Assembly (NCBI GenBank): GCA_000985875.1
Contig: CCRI01000007.1
Span: 62,001-126,000, forward strand
Reading direction: 5' to 3'
DNA: 64,000 nucleotides
Source of the DNA: Neorhizobium galegae bv. officinalis
Lineage (GTDB): Bacteria; Pseudomonadota; Alphaproteobacteria; Rhizobiales; Rhizobiaceae
In this document: positions 42,635 through 52,220 of the stretch, piece by piece
How positions within the stretch are numbered: the stretch's first letter is position 1
How the letters are laid out: every line of letters starts with the position of its first letter
Translations under genes and position numbers: made by a program
Notes under the pieces: generated by a model
Told to the model about the DNA's origin: nothing
The model's database searches: none
What the model saw: the letters and a program-made list of their open reading frames with translations, nothing else

Positions 42635-43224
42635 TGGGTATTTCGCGGCCTCCACTCGACCCGATGACCCAGGCGACCGTGACGATCGCTTGGGTGATCT
42701 TCGCCAACAAGCCGTTCTATCCGTTGTATGTGTGGTATCTCCTCGACAGCGGCGTGGCGGCCTCGCTCGGCACGCTGCTCGCAGCGCCATTTTTCCTTGC
42801 CATTCCGTTCATCGCCCGCCGCGCGCCGCTGGCGGCCCGCATCGCCCTGCCGCTGGTCGGCACGCTTGATACTCTGTTCGAGGTCAAGCTGTTCGGCACC
42901 GGTTCGGGCACCGAGCTTTTCTTCGCACCCTGCATCATGCTGGTCGCCCTCTCGTTCCGGGTGGAGGAGACGCGATGGCAGCGCGGCTTGGCCGCCTTGC
43001 TGTTTCTGGTTTTCATATTGTCCCGATACACCATCGACACGCCGCTGCATGCCTGGAGCAAGGGGGATCTCGCCATTCTACTCGACCTTAACGCATTTGC
43101 CGTCGCCTGCCTTATGGTTTTCATCTGTTTGCGATATGCCGGAATCCATAACAGTCGTGACTTTTCGGCCGCGCCGAAGTCCGACAAGGTCGAGCCGGAC
43201 CATCGTCGAGGAAAGTGGCTGTAA
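42634..43224 (+). CDS. Conserved integral membrane protein of the lipid cluster
   Basis: 196 residues with five or six hydrophobic segments and a basic C-terminal tail. The start MGISRPPLDPMTQATVTIAW overlaps the upstream stop by one base (TAATG). FLAIPFIARRAPLAAR and RVEETRWQRG form polar loops. I do not recognise a named family. Always-tail placement after a Cfa homologue suggests a role in the same lipid pathway or in lipid transport. A hairpin overlaps its stop codon. Confidence 0.7.
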   Translation: MGISRPPLDPMTQATVTIAWVIFANKPFYPLYVWYLLDSGVAASLGTLLAAPFFLAIPFIARRAPLAARIALPLVGTLDTLFEVKLFGTGSGTELFFAPCIMLVALSFRVEETRWQRGLAALLFLVFILSRYTIDTPLHAWSKGDLAILLDLNAFAVACLMVFICLRYAGIHNSRDFSAAPKSDKVEPDHRRGKWL

Positions 43225-43259
43225 GTGGAACGTTTTCCACTTTCAGGACTGACACCTGA
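43223..43259 (+). terminator. Tandem hairpins at the operon end
   Basis: AAGTGGAA (43223-43230) pairs with TTCCACTT (43235-43242) around CGTT, starting on the last bases of the stop codon. A second pairing TCAGG/CCTGA (43243-43259) follows at once. There is no strong T-run. Likely an end-of-operon structure. Confidence 0.4.
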
Positions 43260-43353
43260 ATAGAGCCAGACAGCATGGGCGATGCCTCCAAAGCGGCCGC
43301 CGTGCCAAACGATGTGGCCCGCACCGTTTTGCCAGGGCGAGACGCGACCGCAG

Positions 43354-45009
43354 TCAACCATGAGACTTGTAGTTGGCTGCAAGCTGTCTGCAGGCGCGGA
43401 TTGTCATGGCCATCACTGTCAGGGTGGTTCCTGACACCCCGCCGGTGGGAAAGGCACTGGCGTCCGTAACCAGAAGGTTCGGCACATCCCAACTGCGGTT
43501 CCAAGCATCGAGGACAGATGTGTCTGGTGATGTGCCCATTCTCACGCCGCCACTTTCGTGAATGGCCGCGCCCATGGGCATGCTCCGGTGGAACATTCTG
43601 CGAAAGAGGAAACGGCTAAAAGGGTCGGCATTGGGATAGGCACCTCTGCCCATTTCCTTGAGGCCAAGAGGGGAGCCGATGAATTCCAGCTCGCCACCCG
43701 CCTGCTTCACCATTTCGATCAGCGTCTGCTCCTGCCGAGCGAGGAGCTCTCGCTCCCCCTCATTCATTGCGCAGCGGATGTGCGGGATGGGGATGTCCCA
43801 CGCATCCTTCCTGCTTGGATCGAGTGTGACGCGGTTATCGGCATGAGGCAACATTTGCCCATAACCGAAGAATGCCATGCGCCCTGGCGTGTCGCTGGAG
43901 ACGATCCCTCTCCCAACGGTTCCTTGATAGGCGAAGTCACTTCGTTTCTCGCCGCGTGCGAAGTTCTTGAAGCGCGGAATGAATATTCCTCCAGACCCTG
44001 GATAGAAGGGATCCGGGGGGGCGGTCTCATCCTTCGTCCAGCCGGGAACCGGAGGAAAAGCTCCGATCGCAAGACAGGGCAGTTGATCCATGAAGTAGCG
44101 CCCCAATGTTCCCGAGCTGTTGCCGAGCCCCGCAGGATGGAGCGGCGCTGCCGAATGCAACAGCAGCCTGATGCTTTCGATCGGCGAGGCGCATACAACT
44201 ATATTGGCGCCTCGTACCGTCTCCGTTCTGCCATTGGTCCCGTCCGTCAACTCTGCGCCGGTCGCCAAACCGGTCTTGTCGTCCGTGGTGATCCGGCGCA
44301 CCACGGCATTGTAGCGGATGGTTAGCCGGCCACTCGCCTGGGCGTCCCGCAGGGGACGGGGAACGCGCTCCGGTTCCGGAGCGATGTAGCGCCAGGAAAC
44401 AACCCGCCGTTCTGGCCAGCGCGTTTCGACGGCTGCCTTGAACACCTCTTCTGCTGGCGTCAGGTTAGCGCGCTTCGCATAAATACCGTCAGGCAGTGTC
44501 GCGACGTTGTCTTCCTGACCGTAGAGGCCCAGATAGGATTCGACCTCTGCATAGAACGGAGCCAGATCCGCATAGGAGATGGGCCAGTCGGCCCCCTCTC
44601 CGGTGCGGCTGTGCAGGTTGAAATCATCGTCAGTCCACCGCATGAGTACTCGGCCGAACGCGTGCAGCCTGCCGCCAGCCTGTCGTCCCCTAATCCATAG
44701 GAATGGCGTGTCAGCTGGTGTCGTATAAGGGTTCTTGCGATCATTGACGAAGAAATGGCTCATCCACTCCTTGAAAAAGATGGCGCGAGCCTGAACGGTC
44801 TGACCATTGGCAAAGGCCATTGCCCGTTCCCAGATATTGATGTCCTTCTGAACCGGCTTCTTGCGGGACGGATCGAAATCCTTCGCGCCGACCGCCGGCC
44901 CAGCCTCCAGAAGAAGAACGGAGAGACCCTGCGCGGTCAATTCTCTGGCCGCAAACGATCCGGCCGCGCCGGATCCTATGACCAGTGCATCATAAATGGT
45001 TTCAGACAT
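43354..45009 (-). CDS. GMC-family FAD oxidoreductase
   Basis: 551 residues from ATG 45007-45009; the frame extends upstream to 45144 but the flavin fold starts at once after the inner Met. VIGSGAAGSFAARELTAQG and LLEAGPAVG bind FAD. The C-terminal catalytic region reads IHESGGVRMGTSP, with the active His, then TDASAFPTGGVSGTTLT; the usual Asn or His before PTLT is not kept. Members of this group oxidise sugars or alcohols, and some oxidise glycosides at C3. Neighbour of a TIM-barrel isomerase-like gene and a sugar importer, so a glycoside or polyol substrate is inferred. Confidence 0.85.
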   Translation of the reverse strand: MSETIYDALVIGSGAAGSFAARELTAQGLSVLLLEAGPAVGAKDFDPSRKKPVQKDINIWERAMAFANGQTVQARAIFFKEWMSHFFVNDRKNPYTTPADTPFLWIRGRQAGGRLHAFGRVLMRWTDDDFNLHSRTGEGADWPISYADLAPFYAEVESYLGLYGQEDNVATLPDGIYAKRANLTPAEEVFKAAVETRWPERRVVSWRYIAPEPERVPRPLRDAQASGRLTIRYNAVVRRITTDDKTGLATGAELTDGTNGRTETVRGANIVVCASPIESIRLLLHSAAPLHPAGLGNSSGTLGRYFMDQLPCLAIGAFPPVPGWTKDETAPPDPFYPGSGGIFIPRFKNFARGEKRSDFAYQGTVGRGIVSSDTPGRMAFFGYGQMLPHADNRVTLDPSRKDAWDIPIPHIRCAMNEGERELLARQEQTLIEMVKQAGGELEFIGSPLGLKEMGRGAYPNADPFSRFLFRRMFHRSMPMGAAIHESGGVRMGTSPDTSVLDAWNRSWDVPNLLVTDASAFPTGGVSGTTLTVMAMTIRACRQLAANYKSHG

Positions 45010-45089
45010 AGTGTTCCGGTATCCTGCTTCCGGCAAGCGGCTGTTCTTGGAAGCGGCAGCCAAGACGAATTCGACCGCTGCTCGTGTGT

Positions 45090-46001
45090 TCAGTGGAGGG
45101 GCCGCCGCAAGCTCGCGAGCCATTCGGCACTGACCTTGGCGCATTCGAAGGGCGGCAGCGTCGGGAAATCGACCTCGGCGATCAGCCAGCCGTCGAAATC
45201 GCTGCCGAGCGACGCAAGCATGCCGGCCAGATCGAGTTCACCGGCGCCGGGCTCTGCCCAAAGACCGGAAACGACGGTCTGCTGATAGGTCTTGCCGGCG
45301 GCCTTGGCCGCATCGCGGACCTGCAGACGGCAATCCTTGACGTGCATGACGTGGATCCGGTCGCGATAATCACCGATGAGGCCGATCACATCGGCACCGG
45401 CCCAGGAGAGATGACCGGTATCGGGACCGAAGCCGAGCTGATCTGCACTGATACTGTCGAGCAGACGGCGGGTTTCGGTTTCCGTTTCGATCCAGGTGCC
45501 GATATGCGGATGAAGCGCCGCCCTGACGCCTTCTTCCTTGATGACGGCGGAAGCACGATCGATCAGATCGAGGATCATCGCAAACCGGGCTTCGTCGAAC
45601 TGTGCGCCGATGCCCGGGTGTTCGACGCGCGGCGCGTCCCTGGTCATCCGGGTGGCGACGAACATGTCGGTCAGGCCCAGCTCTGCCTGCTGCGCGGCGT
45701 TCGCGCGGGCCGCTTCCAGCATGGCTGGCATCTCCACTCCGTGCTCCGGCAGCGCGATCGACAGGTAGCCAGGAGCTGGTTTGAGGCCGGCATCCTCCAA
45801 GGCGCCCTTGTACTCCGTCACCGTCCATCCTGCCGGCACCTGCGCATGCACCGCCTGAAAGCCAGACCGTGCGATTTCCCTCAGCAGATCCCTGGGCGCC
45901 GGCCCCTTGTCGGGGTCAAGCCACCCGTCATTGGTGGCGAACCACTGGATCGGGTTGAGAGCATATCTGTAACCGCCGGAAGCAACGCGAGGATCTGTCA
46001 T
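45090..46001 (-). CDS. Sugar-phosphate isomerase/epimerase-like TIM-barrel protein
   Basis: 303 residues. Metal-ligand motifs of the AP-endonuclease-2 fold are visible: ALHPHIGTW, GFGPDTGHLSWAG, HVMHVKDC and LIAEVDFP. The group includes inosose dehydratase, hydroxypyruvate isomerase, ketose epimerases and, in other bacteria, enzymes cleaving 3-oxo-glycosides. It starts just upstream of the GMC gene on the same strand (80 bases apart) and may act on its product. A possible LysR site lies about 190 bases upstream of its start. Confidence 0.84.
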   Translation of the reverse strand: MTDPRVASGGYRYALNPIQWFATNDGWLDPDKGPAPRDLLREIARSGFQAVHAQVPAGWTVTEYKGALEDAGLKPAPGYLSIALPEHGVEMPAMLEAARANAAQQAELGLTDMFVATRMTRDAPRVEHPGIGAQFDEARFAMILDLIDRASAVIKEEGVRAALHPHIGTWIETETETRRLLDSISADQLGFGPDTGHLSWAGADVIGLIGDYRDRIHVMHVKDCRLQVRDAAKAAGKTYQQTVVSGLWAEPGAGELDLAGMLASLGSDFDGWLIAEVDFPTLPPFECAKVSAEWLASLRRPLH

Positions 46002-46188
46002 GAGAATATCCGCTTTGGTTTACCACACTGCGCAATGCCCCGTTCGGGCACGGCTTCGCCATCAACCGGACAGTCGTCTGGATGATGCCACATGCCCTGC
46101 GACATTGTTTCTGTTGGTTCGCCGGCCTACTGACGCGGCTACTATATCCAGAGGTACATGAGCGTCCTCGTCGAATAAAATAACTTCG

Positions 46189-46209
46189 ATTGGCCAGGGT
46201 ATAACCAAT
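46189..46209. promoter_or_regulatory. LysR-type operator candidate (ATTGG-N11-CCAAT)
   Basis: A perfect dyad ATTGG (46189-46193) and CCAAT (46205-46209) separated by 11 bases fits the T-N11-A pattern of LysR sites. It contains CAGGGTATAACC (46195-46206), whose reverse complement recurs at 47199-47210 on the other side of the LysR gene. It lies upstream of the TIM-barrel gene. Confidence 0.5.
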
Positions 46210-46238
46210 GGTCATGGCTCCCCGGTGGCGAATTTTTC

Positions 46239-47153
46239 CTAGCCAAAATCGCCGTAGCGGCTGATTTCCTTTAACAGCACTGAAACAGTTGGACGGACCT
46301 CACCTTTGCGTCGAAAGACCGCGTAGATATCGCGGGTCAAGGAGATTTCGTGGAAGTCAAGTGGGACCAGGCCTAGTCCGCTTCCTTCAAGATTGGCTCT
46401 TGTCAAATATGCTAAATGGCTTGTCCGAGCGATCATGGAAGTGAGGAAATTGATCGAAGTGGTCTCTATGGCAACCACAGGCTTCGGAAGTGATGCGTTC
46501 TTGAAAAAAGCTTCAAGAATCAGCCGGTCTGATTCGGGCAGGGGCGGGAGCACCCAACTGAATTCCGCAAGGTCTGCAGCCGTCACATTCTTACGGTTTG
46601 CCAAGGGATGTGATTGATGGGCAACGATTGAAACAGGTTCTCGTGCGACAAGTCGCCACTCAAAGTCCTCGTTGAGGAGATCGCTCTGTTTGACGGTGAA
46701 GACCACATCAAGCTTCCCCGAAAAAAGCTGTGGTAGCAGAACCTCATTGACGCCCTCGTGAACCAGCACGCTAACGTCTGGACGGGCGACGGCAAACTGG
46801 TTCAAGGCGTCCGGGACCAGTTGCCGTAAAGCGGCCGCCATACTTCCAATCCTAAGCGAGCCACTTCGCGCGCCCCGAAGTGAGTCGATTTCGTGCACCG
46901 CCTCGTCGGCTAGCGAAAGCAGAAGCTCACTGTAGCCGAGCAGCTTTTCCCCGAACAGTGTGACCTGGATCCCAGTCGGTCCGCGGTCCAGGAGCCGCAC
47001 CCCAAGCGCCTGTTCCATGCTGCGGATGCTTTTGCTGAGCGCCGGTTGCGTGAGCCGGAGGTTCTCCGCCGCCATGCTGAAGCTGCCCGTATGCACGACC
47101 GCGAGGAAGTGCCGCAGTTGCCGAAGGTCTAGTCGGTGCAGATTTTTGTTCAT
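46239..47153 (-). CDS. LysR-family transcriptional regulator
   Basis: 304 residues from the ATG near 47153 (MNKNLHRLDLRQLRHFLAVV); a start at 47183 adds ten unlikely residues. The HTH region is SMAAENLRLTQPALSKSIRSMEQ (split here only by description); the effector domain follows. It lies between the minus-strand TIM-barrel/GMC genes and the plus-strand sugar importer. A 12-base motif occurs on both sides of this gene, suggesting it controls both groups. Effector unknown, possibly a sugar or keto-sugar. Confidence 0.88.
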   Translation of the reverse strand: MNKNLHRLDLRQLRHFLAVVHTGSFSMAAENLRLTQPALSKSIRSMEQALGVRLLDRGPTGIQVTLFGEKLLGYSELLLSLADEAVHEIDSLRGARSGSLRIGSMAAALRQLVPDALNQFAVARPDVSVLVHEGVNEVLLPQLFSGKLDVVFTVKQSDLLNEDFEWRLVAREPVSIVAHQSHPLANRKNVTAADLAEFSWVLPPLPESDRLILEAFFKNASLPKPVVAIETTSINFLTSMIARTSHLAYLTRANLEGSGLGLVPLDFHEISLTRDIYAVFRRKGEVRPTVSVLLKEISRYGDFG

Positions 47154-47198
47154 GGGTCCCGGCCGCACAGAGGCATCTACCACCCCAGTATGACCAAA

Positions 47199-47217
47199 GG
47201 TTATACCCTGAGCAATG
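47199..47217. promoter_or_regulatory. Second copy of the LysR operator-like motif
   Basis: GGTTATACCCTG at 47199-47210, then AGCAAT, matches the reverse complement of the site at 46189-46209 (GGTTATACCCTG then GCCAAT) with only two differences over 18 bases. It lies 46 bases upstream of the LysR start, in the gap shared with the sugar importer, an expected place for autoregulation. Confidence 0.5.
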
Positions 47218-47558
47218 TTAGTTGTTTGACTTCGTGCCCCCGGTGAACAGACATTGATCCCATAAGTGCCGGGCGACTATTGCCATGGTATGTTGCCGCG
47301 AGATTGCTCGCGGGCCGGCATGCCGGATGCAGTCAGCGCCACGACAAGGGGAACACGATGATTGCGCCGATTATCCCAAAGCCGAGAGGCGCCGCGTCGT
47401 AATCGCGAGAGACGTGCAACGGCGTGACTGGAACCGCGCCGCAGATTTGTCCGCAACGTATTGTCCGTTTTCCGGGAAGGTCCGGAAATCATCGGGATAT
47501 CCGTGCGCGCAAATATAAGAATCCACGAACGGACTCTAAAAACAGGAGGTAAATGCAT
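47218..47558. other. Leader region of the sugar importer operon
   Basis: No gene recognised in 340 bases. A strong ribosome site (AGGAGGT, 47544-47550) is at its end; it is 8 bases from ATG 47559 but only 2 from ATG 47553, so 47559 is chosen as start. The length leaves room for a regulated promoter or leader RNA. Confidence 0.4.
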
Positions 47559-48914
47559 ATGGTATTCCGGAAAACCGAAAAGGCGCTCATACCGAGACGG
47601 CTGTCCACGTGTTTGGCGGTCGCGCTGGCGCTGGCTTCCTCCGGCAGGCTGGCGCATGCGCAGGCAGTCGAGCTTCCGAAACCGCTTCTCGATGCAGCGC
47701 AGACCTACGCCTCGACACTGACCGGCGGGCAGAAGATCGGAGGCAAGGTGTCGATCCTTGGCGTCAATGGCGGCCGCGAACTCGAGATGCTGAAGGCAGC
47801 CTGGGCTCCTTTCCAGGCGGCCACCGGAATTGTCGTCGACTACACGGGCACGACCGATTTCGCGGCGGTCCTGCAGACCCGCGTCCAAGCGGGCGATCCG
47901 CCGGATCTGGCCGGCTCCACCAATATCAACAACCTCGTGCGTTACGCCAAGCGAGGAGCCTTGAAGGATGTCGGCGCGATGATCGGCGACGCCTCCATGC
48001 AGGGTAAGTTCGATCCGGGCCTCCTCAACGCCGCGAGCATCAACGGCAAGATCTACGGTGTCTGGACCGAACTCAACAATTTCATGGTCTGGTATAACGC
48101 CCATACCTATGATGGACCGAAGGACAACCCGACCTGGGAGCAGTTCGATACGTGGGCGGTTAGGCGCGCCGCAGCCGGCAAGACGCCCTGGTGCTACACG
48201 GATGAACGCGGTGCTTCGTCAGGCGCCATCGCCGGCAACTGGATCCAGGCCTATATCCTGAAGAATTCCGGGCCCAAGACCCTGCAGGGTTTGGCAGACG
48301 GCTCGATCTCCTGGACGGCGCCGGAAGTCAAAGCTGCATTCGAAGCGTTCGGCAAGATTGCCCTTGATCCGAAGATGGTGCCGGGGGGCCCGGTCGCTGC
48401 AATGTCGACGCCCGCTGTCAAGATCGGCACGGGACTGTTCTATGAGCCGCCTCAGTGTTCGGTTCTTCTCTGGGGAACCTATGCCTACGGCGTGACCAGC
48501 ATCATATATCCCAAGATCAAGCCGATCGAGGACCTCGATTTTATGCCGGTTCCCGGCAAACCGGAGAACGCCAATTACGAGACCTTTGGCGGTACGCTTT
48601 ATCTTGCCTTCCGGGAAACGCCGCAGGTGAAGGCATTCCTGTCCTATCTTGTGTCAGACCAGGCGCAGAAACTCGTCGCTTCCGCCGGTAACTGGACGGT
48701 TGCCAGCCAGGCGGTTCAGCCGTCCGACTATTCCAACCCGGTGCTGAAGCGCGCGCGTGAAACCCTGCTAAAGCCGGGCGTCACGCTCGTCGCCCAGCCG
48801 ACCCAGGTTGTCGATCCGCCTGTCATCCAGGCATTTTGGAAGGGGATCGTGCAATATGTGCTTGATCCGAACAGTCTCGACGAAGTGCTGCAGTCCATCG
48901 ACGCTGCAAAGTAA
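47559..48914 (+). CDS. CUT1-type sugar ABC transporter substrate-binding protein
   Basis: 451 residues. A Sec signal peptide of about 35 residues ends in AHAQA. The mature part has the family 1 layout: LKAAWAPFQAATGIVVDYTG, NNLVRYAKRGALKDV, YGVWTELNNFMVWYN and FGGTLYLAF. SSGAIAGNWIQAYI and nearby residues recall alpha-glucoside binders (AglE type), but this is a weak hint. It captures a sugar or glycoside in the periplasm for the permeases encoded next. Confidence 0.88.
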   Translation: MVFRKTEKALIPRRLSTCLAVALALASSGRLAHAQAVELPKPLLDAAQTYASTLTGGQKIGGKVSILGVNGGRELEMLKAAWAPFQAATGIVVDYTGTTDFAAVLQTRVQAGDPPDLAGSTNINNLVRYAKRGALKDVGAMIGDASMQGKFDPGLLNAASINGKIYGVWTELNNFMVWYNAHTYDGPKDNPTWEQFDTWAVRRAAAGKTPWCYTDERGASSGAIAGNWIQAYILKNSGPKTLQGLADGSISWTAPEVKAAFEAFGKIALDPKMVPGGPVAAMSTPAVKIGTGLFYEPPQCSVLLWGTYAYGVTSIIYPKIKPIEDLDFMPVPGKPENANYETFGGTLYLAFRETPQVKAFLSYLVSDQAQKLVASAGNWTVASQAVQPSDYSNPVLKRARETLLKPGVTLVAQPTQVVDPPVIQAFWKGIVQYVLDPNSLDEVLQSIDAAK

Positions 48915-48976
48915 GCCTGACGATCAATTCCCGGGAGTGGCCTGGCGCCGCCCCCGGCACAAGACGGAATAGCGCC

Positions 48977-49945
48977 ATGAGCAGTCAGATCCTGCAACTT
49001 TTCCTCGGGCTCCTTGCCGTGCCCGCAATGGCTTTCGCCATCATCCTGCCGGGGGAACTGGCCATTAGGCGGTTTTCGCAGAAACGCCAGAGCAGCCTTC
49101 GTCCTTGGATATGGCTCTCACCGGTGCTGGCGCTGGTAGGCCTCGTCATAGCCTATCCCCTCGTTGCCTCGATCGTGCTCAGCTTTCGCGATGCTAGCGG
49201 GAGCAACTGGGTCGGGTTCCGGAACTTCGTATGGGCATTCGGAACCGCCATGCGGCCCGTTCTATTCAACAATGTCCTCTGGATTGTCGTCTTTCCGCTA
49301 TTGACTGCCATGCTCGCCCTATCGGCCGCGATCATGCTGGATCGGGTCAAATATGAGCGCATTGCGCGAACCTTCCTGATCCTGCCGACCGCCATGTCTT
49401 TTGTGGCCGGCGCCGTCATCTGGAAGATGATGTACACCTACGCGCCGCCGCTACAGCCGCAGACTGGCACGCTCAACGCCATCTGGACGGCGGTCACCGG
49501 TAAAATGCCGATCGCCTGGCTGATCGACCGCAGCATCAACAATTACGCACTTATCTTCGTCGCCGTCTGGATGAGCATCGGCGTTTCAACGCTCATCCTG
49601 TCTGCGGGTGTGAAGAACATCCCGCGGGAACTTGTCGAGGCGGCGAAGATCGACGGGGCAGGAGAGTGGGCGGTTTTCCGTTTCGTGACGCTTCCTTCCC
49701 TTTGGCCGACGATACTCGTGGTCCTGACCACCCAGGCGATCTTCTCCCTCAAGGTCTTCGATATCGTCTACGTCATGACCAACGGATCCTTCGGCACTGA
49801 CGTGATTGCCAACAAGATGTATTCGGAACTCTTCGTGAGGCAGAACCTTGGAACTGCCAGCGCCATCGCTGTGCTGCTCCTCATCCTGGCATCCCCCGTG
49901 ATCTTCATGAACATCAAGCAGATCCGGTCGGAGGGAGGAGAATGA
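48977..49945 (+). CDS. CUT1-type sugar ABC transporter permease (MalF-like)
   Basis: 322 residues. An additional N-terminal membrane helix (LFLGLLAVPAMAFAIIL) precedes the usual six. The EAA loop reads ELVEAAKIDGAGEWAVFRFVTLP near residue 220. Starts 62 bases after the binding protein gene and overlaps the next permease by four bases. It forms the inner-membrane channel with that partner. Confidence 0.88.
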   Translation: MSSQILQLFLGLLAVPAMAFAIILPGELAIRRFSQKRQSSLRPWIWLSPVLALVGLVIAYPLVASIVLSFRDASGSNWVGFRNFVWAFGTAMRPVLFNNVLWIVVFPLLTAMLALSAAIMLDRVKYERIARTFLILPTAMSFVAGAVIWKMMYTYAPPLQPQTGTLNAIWTAVTGKMPIAWLIDRSINNYALIFVAVWMSIGVSTLILSAGVKNIPRELVEAAKIDGAGEWAVFRFVTLPSLWPTILVVLTTQAIFSLKVFDIVYVMTNGSFGTDVIANKMYSELFVRQNLGTASAIAVLLLILASPVIFMNIKQIRSEGGE

Positions 49946-50838
49946 TGATGTCCGCAATTGAAAGCCGCAGAGCCATGCCCGTAGCTGCACCTTCCACCTC
50001 CAGGCTCGGCGGGCGACTGAAGCGCATCGCACTTCACGGTGCGGTGCTACTTCTTTGCGTCGTCTGGTTCACGCCTGTCCTGTCGCTCTTCGTGACGACG
50101 TTCCGCTCGGAAAGCGACTCATCCCTGACCGGCTGGTGGCATGCTTTCGTCGAGTGGCGGCCTGTGCTGTCGAACTATGTCGAGGCCATCTACCTGGCCG
50201 GCGTCGGGCGCAGTGTCGTGAACTCGATCGTATTGACCATCCCGACCGTGCTCGGCACAGTATTGTTCTCCGCCATCGGTGCGTTTGCCCTGGCGCGCAT
50301 GCGGTTTCGCGGGCGTATTGCCGTGTTTCTGGCGATGGTCGGCTTCCAGGTTCTGCCGCCTCAGTTGGTGCTGGTGCCGATGCTGAAATTCTTCCTCGCG
50401 CTTGGCCTGACGGGGACCTTCATCCCGGTTTGGATCATCGAGATGGGTCTGACGGTGCCGTTCGGGATCTTTCTCCTTTACGGCTTCTTCGCCAGCATTC
50501 CGTCCGATCTGGTTGAGGCGGCGCGCATCGACGGCGCCTCGGAGCCGAGAATTTTCTTCCAGATCATCCTGCCGCTGTCGGGGGCCGTTCTCGCCTCGCT
50601 GGCAATCCTGCAGTTCATGATCGCCTGGAACCATCTGCTGATCCCGCTGATCTTCCTTGGCTCCGGTTCGCTTTCGCCCCTGACGGTGCAGGTCGCGAGC
50701 CTTGCCCAGACCAATGCCGGCGGTCTCAACACGCTCACTGCTGCGACCTTCATCTCGGTGGTCGTGCCGCTGGTGCTGATCGTCAGCCTTCAGAAGTATT
50801 TCGTGCGCGGCGTGCTCGGCGGAGCGGTCAAGGGATAA
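49942..50838 (+). CDS. CUT1-type sugar ABC transporter permease (MalG-like)
   Basis: 298 residues with six membrane helices. The EAA loop is DLVEAARIDGASEPRIFFQIILP. ATG 49942 overlaps the upstream stop (three ATGs in tandem, ATGATGATG, so the exact start may be a few bases on). Partner of the preceding permease. Confidence 0.9.
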   Translation: MMMSAIESRRAMPVAAPSTSRLGGRLKRIALHGAVLLLCVVWFTPVLSLFVTTFRSESDSSLTGWWHAFVEWRPVLSNYVEAIYLAGVGRSVVNSIVLTIPTVLGTVLFSAIGAFALARMRFRGRIAVFLAMVGFQVLPPQLVLVPMLKFFLALGLTGTFIPVWIIEMGLTVPFGIFLLYGFFASIPSDLVEAARIDGASEPRIFFQIILPLSGAVLASLAILQFMIAWNHLLIPLIFLGSGSLSPLTVQVASLAQTNAGGLNTLTAATFISVVVPLVLIVSLQKYFVRGVLGGAVKG

Positions 50839-50926
50839 CTATCACCGGTTCGCCGATCCGCCTTGCGCGGAGAGCAGACCGCGACGCCGGACGGACCAGT
50901 CGGGCTAGAGAACGAGGAATGAAAGC

Positions 50927-51985
<1,059 letters not shown>

Positions 51986-52038
51986 GGATGCGGTGGACGC
52001 GGAACCCCGCATTGATGAACCAAATGCCAAAGAACACG

Positions 52039-52064
52039 AGCTCACTGATCTCGATCAGTGAGCT
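52039..52064. terminator. Perfect 12-bp palindromic hairpin after the importer operon
   Basis: AGCTCACTGATC (52039-52050) and GATCAGTGAGCT (52053-52064) are perfect inverted halves around TC. It lies 53 bases after the ATPase stop and between it and the convergent methyltransferase gene. No T-run follows, so a bidirectional structure or a binding site is also possible. Confidence 0.5.
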
Positions 52065-52220
52065 GTTGGTGCCAACTCATGCTATTGGTTTGTCGCGTGA
52101 AATGAAGTGCAACCGACAACTGGCAGCCCTTCGATAACGAGAACTCAAGTCGCGACGCACAGGCGGCGATATCGCCGGACCCTGCGCATCGGATTTTGTG
52201 AGGCGTCGGCCCGTAGACGC

